From positions 23,532-87,531 of the forward strand of contig CAZNGS010000012.1 of assembly GCA_964572825.1 (NCBI GenBank): DNA of 64,000 nucleotides. The letters are read 5' to 3'. Numbering within the stretch: the first letter of the stretch is position 1; every line of letters begins with the position of its first letter. Positions 1-7,606 of this stretch are shown one piece after another. This DNA comes from CAYVBE01 sp964572825. Its GTDB lineage: Bacteria; Planctomycetota; Brocadiia; SM23-32. The translations under genes were made by a program, and so were the position numbers. Under the pieces are notes generated by a model, which saw nothing but the letters and a program-made list of their open reading frames with translations, had not been told where the DNA came from and searched no databases.

Positions 1-1062
1 CGCTTTGAGCGCCAGTTCGGCGTAGATGGTCTCGTCCATGAAGGGGGCTGCGGACGGGTCGCCGTTAACCAGCAGGACGGGCAGCTCCTCCCTGACTCTG
101 GCCGCCAGGTAGCGCGCGTTGTCCGCCAGCAGTTGGTCCGGTTCCAGCCGGGCCTCGACGACGGCGTAGCCGGTCTGGCCGAACACGTGCCGCAGGACCG
201 TGCCTATGCGCGCCCCGGGGGCGAGCGCCACCTCCTCCTCGCCCATCTTCTCCCCGTTGACCAGGAGGCTCAGCCGCTTGTTCAGATTCTCGGGGCCGGT
301 GTTGCTCACGGTGCAGAGGACCTCGGAGGCGGCGCCCGCCACCTGCACGTTGAGCCCGAATCGGGCGCTCTCCAGAGTCAGGTTCTCGCCCATCGCATCG
401 CCCACGTCGATCAGGTACAGGGGCGTCTCCGGTCCGATTCGGTCCGCCAGCTCGCGGACGGCCGGGGTCCAGGAGAGGCGCTGGAAATCGCTGATGACGT
501 AGAGCTCCTTCTGCGGCTGGCGGCTCTCGGCCAGGGCCTTCACGGCGCGGCCCAGCGCCCCGGCGGCAGGAGCCGTCCCGTATCCGCACTCGATGGAGTC
601 CAGGCGGGCGCGCAGGCCCGACAGACCCGTGGTAAACTCGGCCGGTGTGTCCTGGGGGTCGTCGAACAGGGCGATGCCCGCCGAGTCCCCGTGCCGGAGG
701 CCGGACAGTATCTCCACTGCCGCCCCGGTGGCGCGGTCGAAACGGGCCATGCCCCCCCTGACGGCCCGCATCGAGTAGGTGTTGTCCAGCACGATGGCTG
801 CGGCGGCCGGCACATTCTCCGCCCGGAAGGTCTGCGAGCGCAGCATGGGCCGATACAGCGCCCCGATCAGCGCTGCCAGCAGGAAGATGCGCAGCGCCAG
901 CAGGAGCAGCTCCTTCAGCCGGTGGCGCCGGGCCACACGCTGGTCCACCATCTGGACGAAGCGCAGCGTGCTGAAGGGCACGCGCCTGGCCTTCCGGCGG
1001 TAAACCAGGTGGATGATGACCGGGACGGCCAGCGAGGCCCAGAAAAGGTGCAGGTATGTCAT
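1..1062 (-). CDS. BatA-like membrane protein with VWA domain (partial, runs off left edge)
   Basis: The reading frame is open from an ATG at 1062 to the window edge (354 codons, no stop), so the C-terminus is missing. The N-terminus (MTYLHLFWASLAVPVIIHLV) is the membrane segment and RR-rich cytoplasmic motif typical of the BatA/aerotolerance N-terminal family. A second membrane segment (LLLLALRIFLLAALIGAL) follows at about residues 47-65, then a VWA-like domain starting IVLDNTYSMRAV. In that domain the MIDAS Asp is present, but the usual SxS is altered to NTYS, so metal binding may be weak. It lies 33 nt downstream of the DUF58 gene and probably ends the DUF4159-MoxR-DUF58 operon. In this family such proteins sit in the cytoplasmic membrane and work with MoxR ATPases; the substrate is unknown. 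Confidence 0.8.
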   Translation of the reverse strand, partial: MTYLHLFWASLAVPVIIHLVYRRKARRVPFSTLRFVQMVDQRVARRHRLKELLLLALRIFLLAALIGALYRPMLRSQTFRAENVPAAAAIVLDNTYSMRAVRGGMARFDRATGAAVEILSGLRHGDSAGIALFDDPQDTPAEFTTGLSGLRARLDSIECGYGTAPAAGALGRAVKALAESRQPQKELYVISDFQRLSWTPAVRELADRIGPETPLYLIDVGDAMGENLTLESARFGLNVQVAGAASEVLCTVSNTGPENLNKRLSLLVNGEKMGEEEVALAPGARIGTVLRHVFGQTGYAVVEARLEPDQLLADNARYLAARVREELPVLLVNGDPSAAPFMDETIYAELALKA

Positions 1063-1095
1063 GACTTCTTCAGGCTGTATTCCATCGCGCCGGGG

Positions 1096-1995
1096 TCAAC
1101 GGTACCGCTCCCGCCGGTCCAGGTAGGAGGCGAGCATCAGCTCAAACGGCAGGTCCGTGGTGACGAGTTCGTAGTCTATCCGGGCGGCGGAGCATTCGGC
1201 CCGGTAGCGCCGGACGAAGTTCTGGAACTGCCTCTGGTAGTCCTGTCGGATCACGTCCGCCCGCACCTGCATCGTGCGACCGGTCTCCAGGTCGAGAAGC
1301 TCGACCAGCCCCTCGAAGGGCAGGTTCTGTTCGGCGGGATGGAAGACGTTGAACACGATCACTTCGTTCCGGTCGTGGCGGAAGTGGTTGAGCGCGTTCA
1401 TGACCTGTTCCTGCTCGTCGATCAGGTCGCTGATGACGATGACCAGGCCCCGGCGCGTGGTGCTCTCCGCGATGGCGTGGAGGCTGGGCGCGATGCCGGT
1501 CTCGCCCTCGGCTTCGGCCTTCTCCAACTGCTCCAGCATGAACTTCATGTGGCCGGGGCTGTTGCGGGCGGGGATGCGGGCGCGGACATCGCGTCCGAAC
1601 AGGACCAGACCGACCTGGTCCCTCTGCTGGATCATCAGGTAGGTCAGGGCGGCCGCCAGGTAGCGGGCGTAGTCGAACTTGGTCAGCTCCTCCTCCCCGA
1701 ACTGCATCGATCCGCTGGCGTCGAGCAGGAGGGTGCAGGTCAGGTTTGTCTCCTCCTCGTACTGGCGCACGTAGCGCTTGTCCGTGCGGGCGTAGACCCG
1801 CCAGTCGAAATGCTTCAGGTCGTCTCCGGGCATGTACTCGCGGTACTCGGCGAACTCGGAGCTGAAGCCTTTGAACGGGCTCCTGTGCAGGCCGCTGATG
1901 TAACCCTCGACCACGGTGCGAGCCAGGAGCTGGAGGTTCTTGACGCGGGCCAGCTTCCGGGGGTCGTAGAATTTGCTCTTGAATGCGGCACGCAT
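1096..1995 (-). CDS. DUF58 domain protein (VWA-like), MoxR partner
   Basis: A 299-aa protein. The segment FAEYREYMPGDDLKHFDWRV at about residues 47-66 is the hallmark of DUF58. It is followed by a VWA-like fold starting LLLDASGSMQFG, which keeps DxSxS, and continuing with LVIVISDLID, which supplies the distal Asp. There is no signal peptide or membrane segment, so it is probably cytoplasmic. It lies 45 nt after moxR and 33 nt before the BatA-like gene, the standard order for these modules. The role inferred from the family is as adaptor for the MoxR AAA+ ATPase in maturation of protein complexes or envelope stress tolerance. The start at 1995 is the only good ATG ahead of the conserved region. 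Confidence 0.88.
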   Translation of the reverse strand: MRAAFKSKFYDPRKLARVKNLQLLARTVVEGYISGLHRSPFKGFSSEFAEYREYMPGDDLKHFDWRVYARTDKRYVRQYEEETNLTCTLLLDASGSMQFGEEELTKFDYARYLAAALTYLMIQQRDQVGLVLFGRDVRARIPARNSPGHMKFMLEQLEKAEAEGETGIAPSLHAIAESTTRRGLVIVISDLIDEQEQVMNALNHFRHDRNEVIVFNVFHPAEQNLPFEGLVELLDLETGRTMQVRADVIRQDYQRQFQNFVRRYRAECSAARIDYELVTTDLPFELMLASYLDRRERYR

Positions 1996-2040
1996 CGGCC
2001 GATTGCTCGAGTGGTGTTTCGCGGCCCAACGGGACTACTC

Positions 2041-3108
2041 TTACTCGCCCCGCCCCCTGCGGGCGTAGGCGTTCTCATCCGGCTCGGAGACGGTCTCCAG
2101 CAGGTGGTCGATGATGTCCTCGACGTCGATGCCCTCGCTGTCGGCATTGAAGTTGGTGAAGATCCGGTGCCGCATCACGGGGTGGGCCACGGCCCGCACG
2201 TCCGAGCAGGAGACGTTGAAGCGGCCGTCGATGAGGGCGAGCGTCTTGGCGCCCAGCACCAGGTACTGTCCGGCACGGGGCCCGGCGCCCCACTCCACGT
2301 AACGGCGCGTGAAATCCAGCGCCTCCTCGCAGTCCGGCCGCGTGGCCCGCACCAGGCTGGCCACGTAGCCCAGCACGTGATCGCTGACCGGCATGCGCCG
2401 GACGATCTCCTGGACCTGCTTTATCTGCCGGCCGTCCATCACCGGGTCCGGTTCCGGCAGGGAGTCGGTTGTGGTGACCTTGAAGATGCGTATCTCCTCG
2501 TCCCGGCCGGGGTAGTCGATCAGGATGTTCAGCATGAAGCGGTCGAGCTGGGCCTCCGGCAGGGGATAGGTGCCCTCCTGCTCGATGGGATTCTGGGTGG
2601 CCAGCACGAAGAACGGTTGCTCGATCCCGTGCGTCTCGCCGGCCACGGTCACGCCGTATTCCTGCATGGATTCCAGGAGCGCCGCCTGGGTCTTCGGGGG
2701 GGTCCGGTTAATCTCGTCCGCCAGCAGGATGTTGGTGAAGATCGGCCCCGGCACGAACCGGAACCTGCGCTCGTGGGTGCCCGGCTCGATGTCCAGAATC
2801 TCCGTCCCCGTGATGTCGCTGGGCATGAGGTCGGGGGTGAACTGGATGCGCTTGAAGTCCAGACGCAGCGCCTTCGCCAGGGTGCGCACGATCAGGGTCT
2901 TGGCCAGTCCCGGCACCCCGATTACCAGGCAATGCCCCCGGCAGAAGAGGGTGACCAGAATCTGCTCCAGCACCTCCTCCTGGCCGATGATGACCTTCTT
3001 TATCTCCTTCAGCAACGTGCGGCGCAGAGCGCCGAGCTGCTCGACCAGTTGGGCGTCCCGGTCGCGCCGCTCCGTTCGTTTTGTCCCGCTGGGTCTGCCG
3101 TCCGTCAA
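2041..3108 (-). CDS. MoxR family AAA+ ATPase
   Basis: A 355-aa AAA+ ATPase of the MoxR group. Walker A is GVPGLAKT, with the Ala-Lys-Thr variant typical of MoxR proteins. Walker B is ILLADEINR. Sensor-like segments include LATQNPIEQEGTYPLPEAQL and the AAA lid near the C-terminus (VRAVAHPVMRHRI). The start appears to be TTG at 3108, because no ATG or GTG lies upstream of the conserved N-terminal helix. It sits 46 nt after the DUF4159 gene and 45 nt before DUF58. MoxR ATPases act as chaperone-like remodelers together with VWA partners; the client here cannot be told from the sequence. Confidence 0.92.
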   Translation of the reverse strand: MTDGRPSGTKRTERRDRDAQLVEQLGALRRTLLKEIKKVIIGQEEVLEQILVTLFCRGHCLVIGVPGLAKTLIVRTLAKALRLDFKRIQFTPDLMPSDITGTEILDIEPGTHERRFRFVPGPIFTNILLADEINRTPPKTQAALLESMQEYGVTVAGETHGIEQPFFVLATQNPIEQEGTYPLPEAQLDRFMLNILIDYPGRDEEIRIFKVTTTDSLPEPDPVMDGRQIKQVQEIVRRMPVSDHVLGYVASLVRATRPDCEEALDFTRRYVEWGAGPRAGQYLVLGAKTLALIDGRFNVSCSDVRAVAHPVMRHRIFTNFNADSEGIDVEDIIDHLLETVSEPDENAYARRGRGE

Positions 3109-3154
3109 GGTCAGGTGCTCCCCCGAGGAAGTCTTGCGGAGTCCGGGGTGGCCG

Positions 3155-4663
3155 TCAATGCGTCATGGCGTACAGCACGATGTTCACGCCCAGCCGGAGC
3201 GCGTCTGCGTGCTGTATTGCTCGGGCGAAGGGGTGGTCGAATCCCCGCCATCCGCCTCCCAGGTCGTAGGGGCAGTAGATGACCGAGGTAGTCCCGCCCA
3301 GCTCCATCCCTTCCAGCGGCAGCGAAGGGGGACTCTCGCCCAGCGTCTGGAGGTAGTCGCTGTACTCGACCCGCCGGATGCGATGAAGGATACTGTAGAC
3401 CGGATGATCGTCCGGCAGTTTCTGCAGCTCACAGCCGGGGAGCACGCGGCCGATTTCGCGGCGGAAAGCGGCGTCGAACTGTCGCCTGCCCGCGCTGGGA
3501 GCGGCCAGCAGGAAACCGCCGCCGGTCAGGTACCGGCGCAGCGCCTGGACCTGCGGCTCGCTCAGCACAAAGTCGTAGCGCCCCGTCAGGTAGAGAAAGG
3601 GATACTGCATCAGCTCGCCGCCGACCAGGTCCACGGCCCGGCGCTGGAACTTGACCTCCGCGCTGGTGCCGGCGGCGACGGCCTTCAGCAGGTTGGCGAT
3701 GGCGTTCGGCTGGGTGTCCCAGTTGTCGGTGAGCCGCGCCTGCGCGAACACGAAGTCCCCCCGCGCCCGCTCGTCGGCCTCGTAGTAGACCTTGGCGATG
3801 CTCTGGTAGCGGGCCAGCTCGAAGGTGGCCAGGCTGTAGACGATCATGTTGATGCCCAGCCGGCGCGCCTCTTCGGGCGCCACGCTGAGCGCCCCGGCCC
3901 GGACGTGGCCGTCCCAGCCGCAGCTCAGATCGTAGCGGGACAGGATGATCGCGGTTCGGTCGCCCAGCTCCAGCCCCAGGAATACGGGCTCGCCGCGGCC
4001 GCTCGGAGCGTCCGGCACGTCCCGGGTGTAGCTGAGCTCTTCCATTTCATAGTAACAGTGGAAGAGGGGATGGTCCGTGCCGAGGCGCCGCCACCGGCGC
4101 GCCGGCAGCACGCGGTTCATCTCCCGCAGGAATGCCTTGAAGAAGTCCGGATCGCCGAAGCAGGTATCGCCCCAGATAGTGCCGCCGTTCTGGACGAATT
4201 CCCGCAGCCGGGCCACCTCCCCGTCCGGCAGGACGAAATCTTCGCTGCCGGTGTAGTAAAAGATGGGGCATTGCGATGGATCGGGCTCGAACGCCTCCAG
4301 TGGCCCCCGCCTGTGCGTGTAGCGCACCTCGAGCGCCCGGTTGGCCAGCCGCACGAGCATGGGGGCGTCCCCGGGGTCCTTGTTCCAGTCATGATAGCGG
4401 ACGCTTTTGCCGTCCCGGCTCACCTCCTGGATCTCTCCATACTGGATCTTGGCGATCAACGGGGGCGGGGCCGGAGGGCGCTTCTTCTCGGTGCGTCGCA
4501 ACGGAGTTGCGGGAAGCGGCAGAGGCGGAAAGCTCTCGCCGCCCTTGCGTCGTTGCGGGTTGGCGGGCGGGGCGGAAGGGCAGGGCCCTTTCGGCAGGTC
4601 GTACTCCGCCGCGCTGACCGCCGCAGACACCAGGAGGAGGACAGCGACCAATGCTCTTTTCAT
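3155..4663 (-). CDS. Secreted tandem DUF4159 protein
   Basis: A 502-aa protein with a clear Sec signal peptide (MKRALVAVLLLVSAAVSAAE). The mature protein holds two copies of a DUF4159 domain, a fold related to class I glutamine amidotransferases. Copy 1 is at about residues 90-275 (PIFYYTGSEDFVL, REFVQNGGTIWGDTCFG, LGINMIVYSL). Copy 2 is at about 280-502 (PFLYLTGRYDFVL, RRYLTGGGFLLAA, LGVNIVLYAM). It is the first gene of the MoxR cluster and has its own promoter upstream. DUF4159 genes are often found beside MoxR/DUF58/BatA genes in Planctomycetota. No catalytic triad is obvious and the function is unknown. Confidence 0.88.
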   Translation of the reverse strand: MKRALVAVLLLVSAAVSAAEYDLPKGPCPSAPPANPQRRKGGESFPPLPLPATPLRRTEKKRPPAPPPLIAKIQYGEIQEVSRDGKSVRYHDWNKDPGDAPMLVRLANRALEVRYTHRRGPLEAFEPDPSQCPIFYYTGSEDFVLPDGEVARLREFVQNGGTIWGDTCFGDPDFFKAFLREMNRVLPARRWRRLGTDHPLFHCYYEMEELSYTRDVPDAPSGRGEPVFLGLELGDRTAIILSRYDLSCGWDGHVRAGALSVAPEEARRLGINMIVYSLATFELARYQSIAKVYYEADERARGDFVFAQARLTDNWDTQPNAIANLLKAVAAGTSAEVKFQRRAVDLVGGELMQYPFLYLTGRYDFVLSEPQVQALRRYLTGGGFLLAAPSAGRRQFDAAFRREIGRVLPGCELQKLPDDHPVYSILHRIRRVEYSDYLQTLGESPPSLPLEGMELGGTTSVIYCPYDLGGGWRGFDHPFARAIQHADALRLGVNIVLYAMTH

Positions 4664-4737
4664 ACCGGTGATCCCCCCTTTCGGCGCAAGGGAGACGGAG
4701 AGGTGGCGTCACCAAACCTACCACCTCTGTGCATAAC

Positions 4738-4769
4738 ATTATAATATGCTCGTTAACTGCACTTTGCAA
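4738..4769 (-). promoter_or_regulatory. Putative sigma70-like promoter of the DUF4159-MoxR operon
   Basis: Read on the minus strand, a -35-like TTGCAA (4764-4769) is followed after 17 nt by TATTAT (4741-4746). An overlapping perfect TATAAT lies at 4738-4743, with a spacer of 20. The start codon of the DUF4159 gene is about 75 nt downstream. The region is unusually AT-rich for this window. Confidence 0.55.
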
Positions 4770-4783
4770 GGCATACTCTGTCC

Positions 4784-5242
4784 TTAGCCCTTGTCGCCCA
4801 CCAGCGCCTCGGCCCCCGTCAGAAGATCGGGATGCCTCTCGGCCACCCCGTCCAAAAGGTCCGGGAAGACCTTGTTGTCCGGACCTGTCTGCGTGCAACG
4901 CACAGGCAGGCGGGAAGCGGGGGTCACCTCGTAGCCCGCCGGCAGCTCCTGTTCGGTACCCTTGAGGGGGTCGAATCCGCATACCTGGCACAGCTGAGCG
5001 TTCCTGAGAAGCTCCCGTTTCAGTGATTCCATGGTCGGATGCTGAAACACTATGCCGGCCAGCACCGAGTTCCACGTCGCCCGCACCGGGTAGTCGGCCC
5101 GTCCGTTTGCCCGGTCCGGTTCCAGATGACGCATAAACAACTCGTCGGGCGGGGCCTCAAGCACGAGCCGGAGGCGCTTCAGCTCGCCGAGATTTTCCAC
5201 ATCCTCCCATGAAAACAGCCGCGTCTGCGGTATAATGGCCAT
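4784..5242 (-). pseudogene. Deletion-derived transposase remnant
   Basis: An open frame of 152 aa. Residues 1-95 (for example YPVRATWNSVLAGIVFQHPT) match the N-terminal domain of IS4/IS5/IS1182-type transposases (InsH N-terminal / DUF772-like). After CGFDPLKGTEQELP the protein jumps to a short piece ending HPDLLTGAEALVGDKG. That piece resembles the block around the second catalytic Asp of the same DDE enzymes, and a stop follows at once. The whole centre and C-terminus are therefore missing and the protein cannot be an active transposase. It could be a decayed IS or a non-autonomous deletion derivative. The family is recognised from memory of the motif, not from a search. Confidence 0.6.
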
Positions 5243-5357
5243 TGTGCGGTTCTCCTTTCTGGAGTCAACCGTATCCTACCGTTAAACCGGTAGATACGAC
5301 AAAGGAAACCGCACATTCCTTTTCTGGGGTGAAATCAGCGGCTTTGGAGCGCCGAAC

Positions 5358-5380
5358 CCCGCCACAGGGCCTGTGGCGGG
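5358..5380. repeat. Perfect 11-bp hairpin
   Basis: CCCGCCACAGG at 5358-5368 is exactly complementary to CCTGTGGCGGG at 5370-5380, with one base between the arms. No T-run follows, so it looks like a dispersed palindromic repeat and not an intrinsic terminator. Confidence 0.55.
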
Positions 5381-5500
5381 CCGAATGTGGGGTAACTACT
5401 TTTCTGCCCCTTCCCCAGCTCCCTGCAGCCCCACCTTCGGTGCTATTGCACAACCCCCTCCTGGCTTCGGCCGACGGAGCGCGTTCTGCAACAGCGCCTC

Positions 5501-5761
5501 AGCTCGACTTTCGACATTACGCTGCTGGGCTCTTGGCGCCACGCTGTGTCATTGTGAAAATGTTCAGAGGTGGCAGACTTTATGTTCGCACGGGGCAGAA
5601 TGCGGGCGTTGAAAAAGTAATTCGCCCTGAGTGTCTGCCCGCGCCACAGCCTTGGGAGCCGTACGCACGTGGAACAGTTGAGCCCGGAAAGGGCGCCCAT
5701 TCTCCCGCGGGGACGCTATATATGGGGAGGGCTTTCCTCTTCAATTGTCGAAAGTCGAGCT
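5501..5761. mobile_element. Candidate MITE-like element with 16-bp terminal inverted repeats
   Basis: The left end AGCTCGACTTTCGACA starts at 5501 and its exact inverse TGTCGAAAGTCGAGCT ends at 5761, enclosing 261 bp with no coding capacity. A third copy of the left end, with about 45 bp of similar adjoining sequence (including GCTGCT and GGCTCTTGGC), begins at 63946 and runs off the window. This suggests a dispersed non-autonomous element. A target-site duplication is not clear. Confidence 0.5.
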
Positions 5762-5817
5762 TAGAATCGACGCAAATGGCTCTTTCGGGCAGGCCGTGGC
5801 GCCCGACTATCGCCCTG

Positions 5818-7263
5818 CTACACCGTGGGTGCGGTGGGACCGTCCGGGGCCTCGCCGCCGGGGGGCCATTCGGTATTCGGCCGCGGGATGCGCGCGCAGA
5901 CCTGCCCCTTCCAGGCCTCCAGGCGGTTCATCATGTCGTTGCGAAGTGCGGGCATCTCCTGGGACAGGTCGTTCTCCTCGCCGATGTCCTCGCGCAGGTT
6001 GTAGAGCTCCAGGTGGCCATCCTCGAAGAACTCGATCAGCTTGTGATCGGCCATTCGCACCGAGCAGCCCGGCCGCCCGCCGCAGTTCGAGTAGTGGGGG
6101 TAGTGCCAGAAGATGGCGTCGCGGTTGAGCGACTGCTGGCCGCTGAGGAGCGGCACCAGGCTGACGCCGTCTACGTGCTGGGCCGGGTCCGGCGCGGCGC
6201 CCGCCGCCTCCAGCAGCGTGGGGTAGAAATCCGTGCTCGTCACCGGCTCCGCGCAGCGGGAGCCGCGCGCGGTGACGCCGGGCCAGCGGACGATCGTGGA
6301 GACGCGGGTCCCTCCCTCATACATCCACCCCTTCCCGTAGGCCAGCGGCAGGTTGCTGGTGACGCCGCCCCCGCGGCCGGTCGCCAGCCCCCCGTTGTCC
6401 GAAGTGAACACGACCACGGTGTTGCCCCACTGCCCGGTCTTCTTCAGGTGGTCCACGACGCGCCCGATGTTCTCGTCCACGCTCTCGACCATGGCCGCGT
6501 ATTCCGGGTAGGATTGCAGCACACGCCGCTTGATCATCTGCTTCTCGTCCGGATCGAACGGACTGGGTCCGATCAGTTCGGCGGGGTCCCGGTTCGCCAG
6601 CTCCATCTCCTCCGCCTTGCGCCGGTATTTTTCGACGATCTGCTCTTTGCCCTGGATGGGGGTGTGGACGGAGTAGAACCAGAGGTTGAGAAAGAACGGG
6701 ACTTCCGTGCGATTTTGGAGCCACTTGATGGCCAGATCGGTCAAGTAGTCGGTCAGATACAAGCCCTCCTCGCGGTCCTCGAGCGTGGGAATGCCCCAGG
6801 GGCTGAAATAGCCGTGGACGGGCATGCCCCATTCGCAGCCCCCCAGGTTGACGTCGAATCCGTGCCGGTCGGGGTAGTAGTCCGCTTCTCCCAGATGCCA
6901 TTTGCCCACATGGCAGGTCCGGTAGCCCTGGTCGGCCAGCGCGCGGGCAAGGCTCCTCTCCGAGTGCGGAAGCTGGCGGATGTAGGGTGCATCAATGACG
7001 CGTCCGCTGCGCGGGTGCAGCCGCCAGTGCCAGTCGATGTAATTGGTCAGACCCAGTCGCGCCGGGTATTTGCCCGTCATAATGCTCGCCCGCGTCGGCG
7101 AGCAGACCGGGCATGAGGCGTAGGCATCGGTGAACAGCATCCCCTCGCGTGCCAGGGCGTCGATGTGGGGGGTCTCGTAGAACTCGCTGCCGTAGCACGA
7201 AACGTCCCTCCAGCCCAGGTCGTCGATGAGGATAAACAGCACGTTCGGGCGAGTGGCGCTCAC
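5818..7263 (-). CDS. Sulfatase, arylsulfatase A type
   Basis: A 481-aa type-I sulfatase that hydrolyses sulfate esters, probably from glycans. The metal ligands DD are at residues 14-15 (LFILIDDLGW). The formylglycine motif CSPTR begins at Cys54 (CPVCSPTRASIMTGK). GKWHLG follows at about residues 126-131 and the distal metal site is FTSDNGG. The C-terminal subdomain is complete, so length and motifs suggest an active enzyme once Cys54 is oxidised. There is no N-terminal signal peptide at the chosen ATG (7263), which is odd for this family; the enzyme may be intracellular. It stands alone, convergent with nothing and divergent from the VIT/VWA gene. Confidence 0.92.
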   Translation of the reverse strand: MSATRPNVLFILIDDLGWRDVSCYGSEFYETPHIDALAREGMLFTDAYASCPVCSPTRASIMTGKYPARLGLTNYIDWHWRLHPRSGRVIDAPYIRQLPHSERSLARALADQGYRTCHVGKWHLGEADYYPDRHGFDVNLGGCEWGMPVHGYFSPWGIPTLEDREEGLYLTDYLTDLAIKWLQNRTEVPFFLNLWFYSVHTPIQGKEQIVEKYRRKAEEMELANRDPAELIGPSPFDPDEKQMIKRRVLQSYPEYAAMVESVDENIGRVVDHLKKTGQWGNTVVVFTSDNGGLATGRGGGVTSNLPLAYGKGWMYEGGTRVSTIVRWPGVTARGSRCAEPVTSTDFYPTLLEAAGAAPDPAQHVDGVSLVPLLSGQQSLNRDAIFWHYPHYSNCGGRPGCSVRMADHKLIEFFEDGHLELYNLREDIGEENDLSQEMPALRNDMMNRLEAWKGQVCARIPRPNTEWPPGGEAPDGPTAPTV

Positions 7264-7606
7264 AACTGGCTCCTTGTCATCGCAACCGCAGGGAAAACAG
7301 CGAACCGGACTGCGGATTATAGTGGGGCACGGGTCCCCGTGCCAGCGTGCCGGGGCACACGGACCTCAGGCGGGGGCGCCTGAGCTACACGCGCTTCGGT
7401 GCGCCGGGGCGGCTGATGTGTGGCGCAGCCCTTCGACGGGCTCAGGGTGGTGAGCGGAGTCGAACCACCGTCCCCGGCTGCGGCCGTTTGGTTCGGACAC
7501 CCCGGATACGATTCGTTACAAAGCCTTTACACACAGGACGCTCTCGCCGTGGTATGGTGAACAGTGTTGGAAACGCAGGCTCCTGCAAGCATCGGAGGCG
7601 CGGGCG
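7264..7606. other. Intergenic region with cluster of palindromic repeats
   Basis: This 343-bp stretch between divergent genes holds no gene. It carries three separate hairpin-type repeats (7326-7343, 7365-7384, 7432-7464). The promoter of the downstream VIT/VWA gene should lie in 7500-7590, but no hexamer pair with normal spacing stands out; TTTACA at 7526 and TATGGT at 7553 are 21 nt apart. Confidence 0.6.
7326..7464. repeat. Three clustered hairpin repeats
   Basis: Hairpin 1 pairs GGCACGGG (7326-7333) with CCCGTGCC (7336-7343). Hairpin 2 pairs CTCAGGCG (7365-7372) with CGCCTGAG (7377-7384) around GGGG. Hairpin 3 has TTCGAC (7432-7437) and GTCGAA (7459-7464) around GGCTCAGGGTGGTGAGC. The third type resembles a palindromic repeat that is widespread in environmental bacteria; that comparison is from memory. 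The units differ from the RAYT-associated ones. Confidence 0.55.

Larger units (their letters stand above)
5243..5817. other. Gene-free repeat-rich region between transposase remnant and sulfatase
   Basis: No convincing gene lies in this 575-bp stretch. It holds a small inverted repeat (TACCG/CGGTA, around 5278-5294) just upstream of the transposase remnant, a perfect 11-bp hairpin (5358-5380), a 261-bp element with 16-bp terminal inverted repeats (5501-5761), and inside that a degenerate palindromic unit like those flanking the RAYT gene at 13201. Open frames on the plus strand through here are unsupported. Confidence 0.6.

Noticed and set aside
133..4744. Very long plus-strand open frames (133-3282 and 2570-4744)
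   Set aside because: They are antisense to the well-supported BatA, DUF58, MoxR and DUF4159 genes and show no domain. Long antisense frames are common in GC-rich DNA.
5242..7116. A 624-aa plus-strand open frame
   Set aside because: It crosses the repeat region and lies antisense to an intact sulfatase; no motif supports it.
7501..7560. Promoter for the VIT/VWA gene (TTTACA ... TATGGT)
   Set aside because: The spacing is 21 nt, beyond the normal sigma70 range, and the hexamers are weak.
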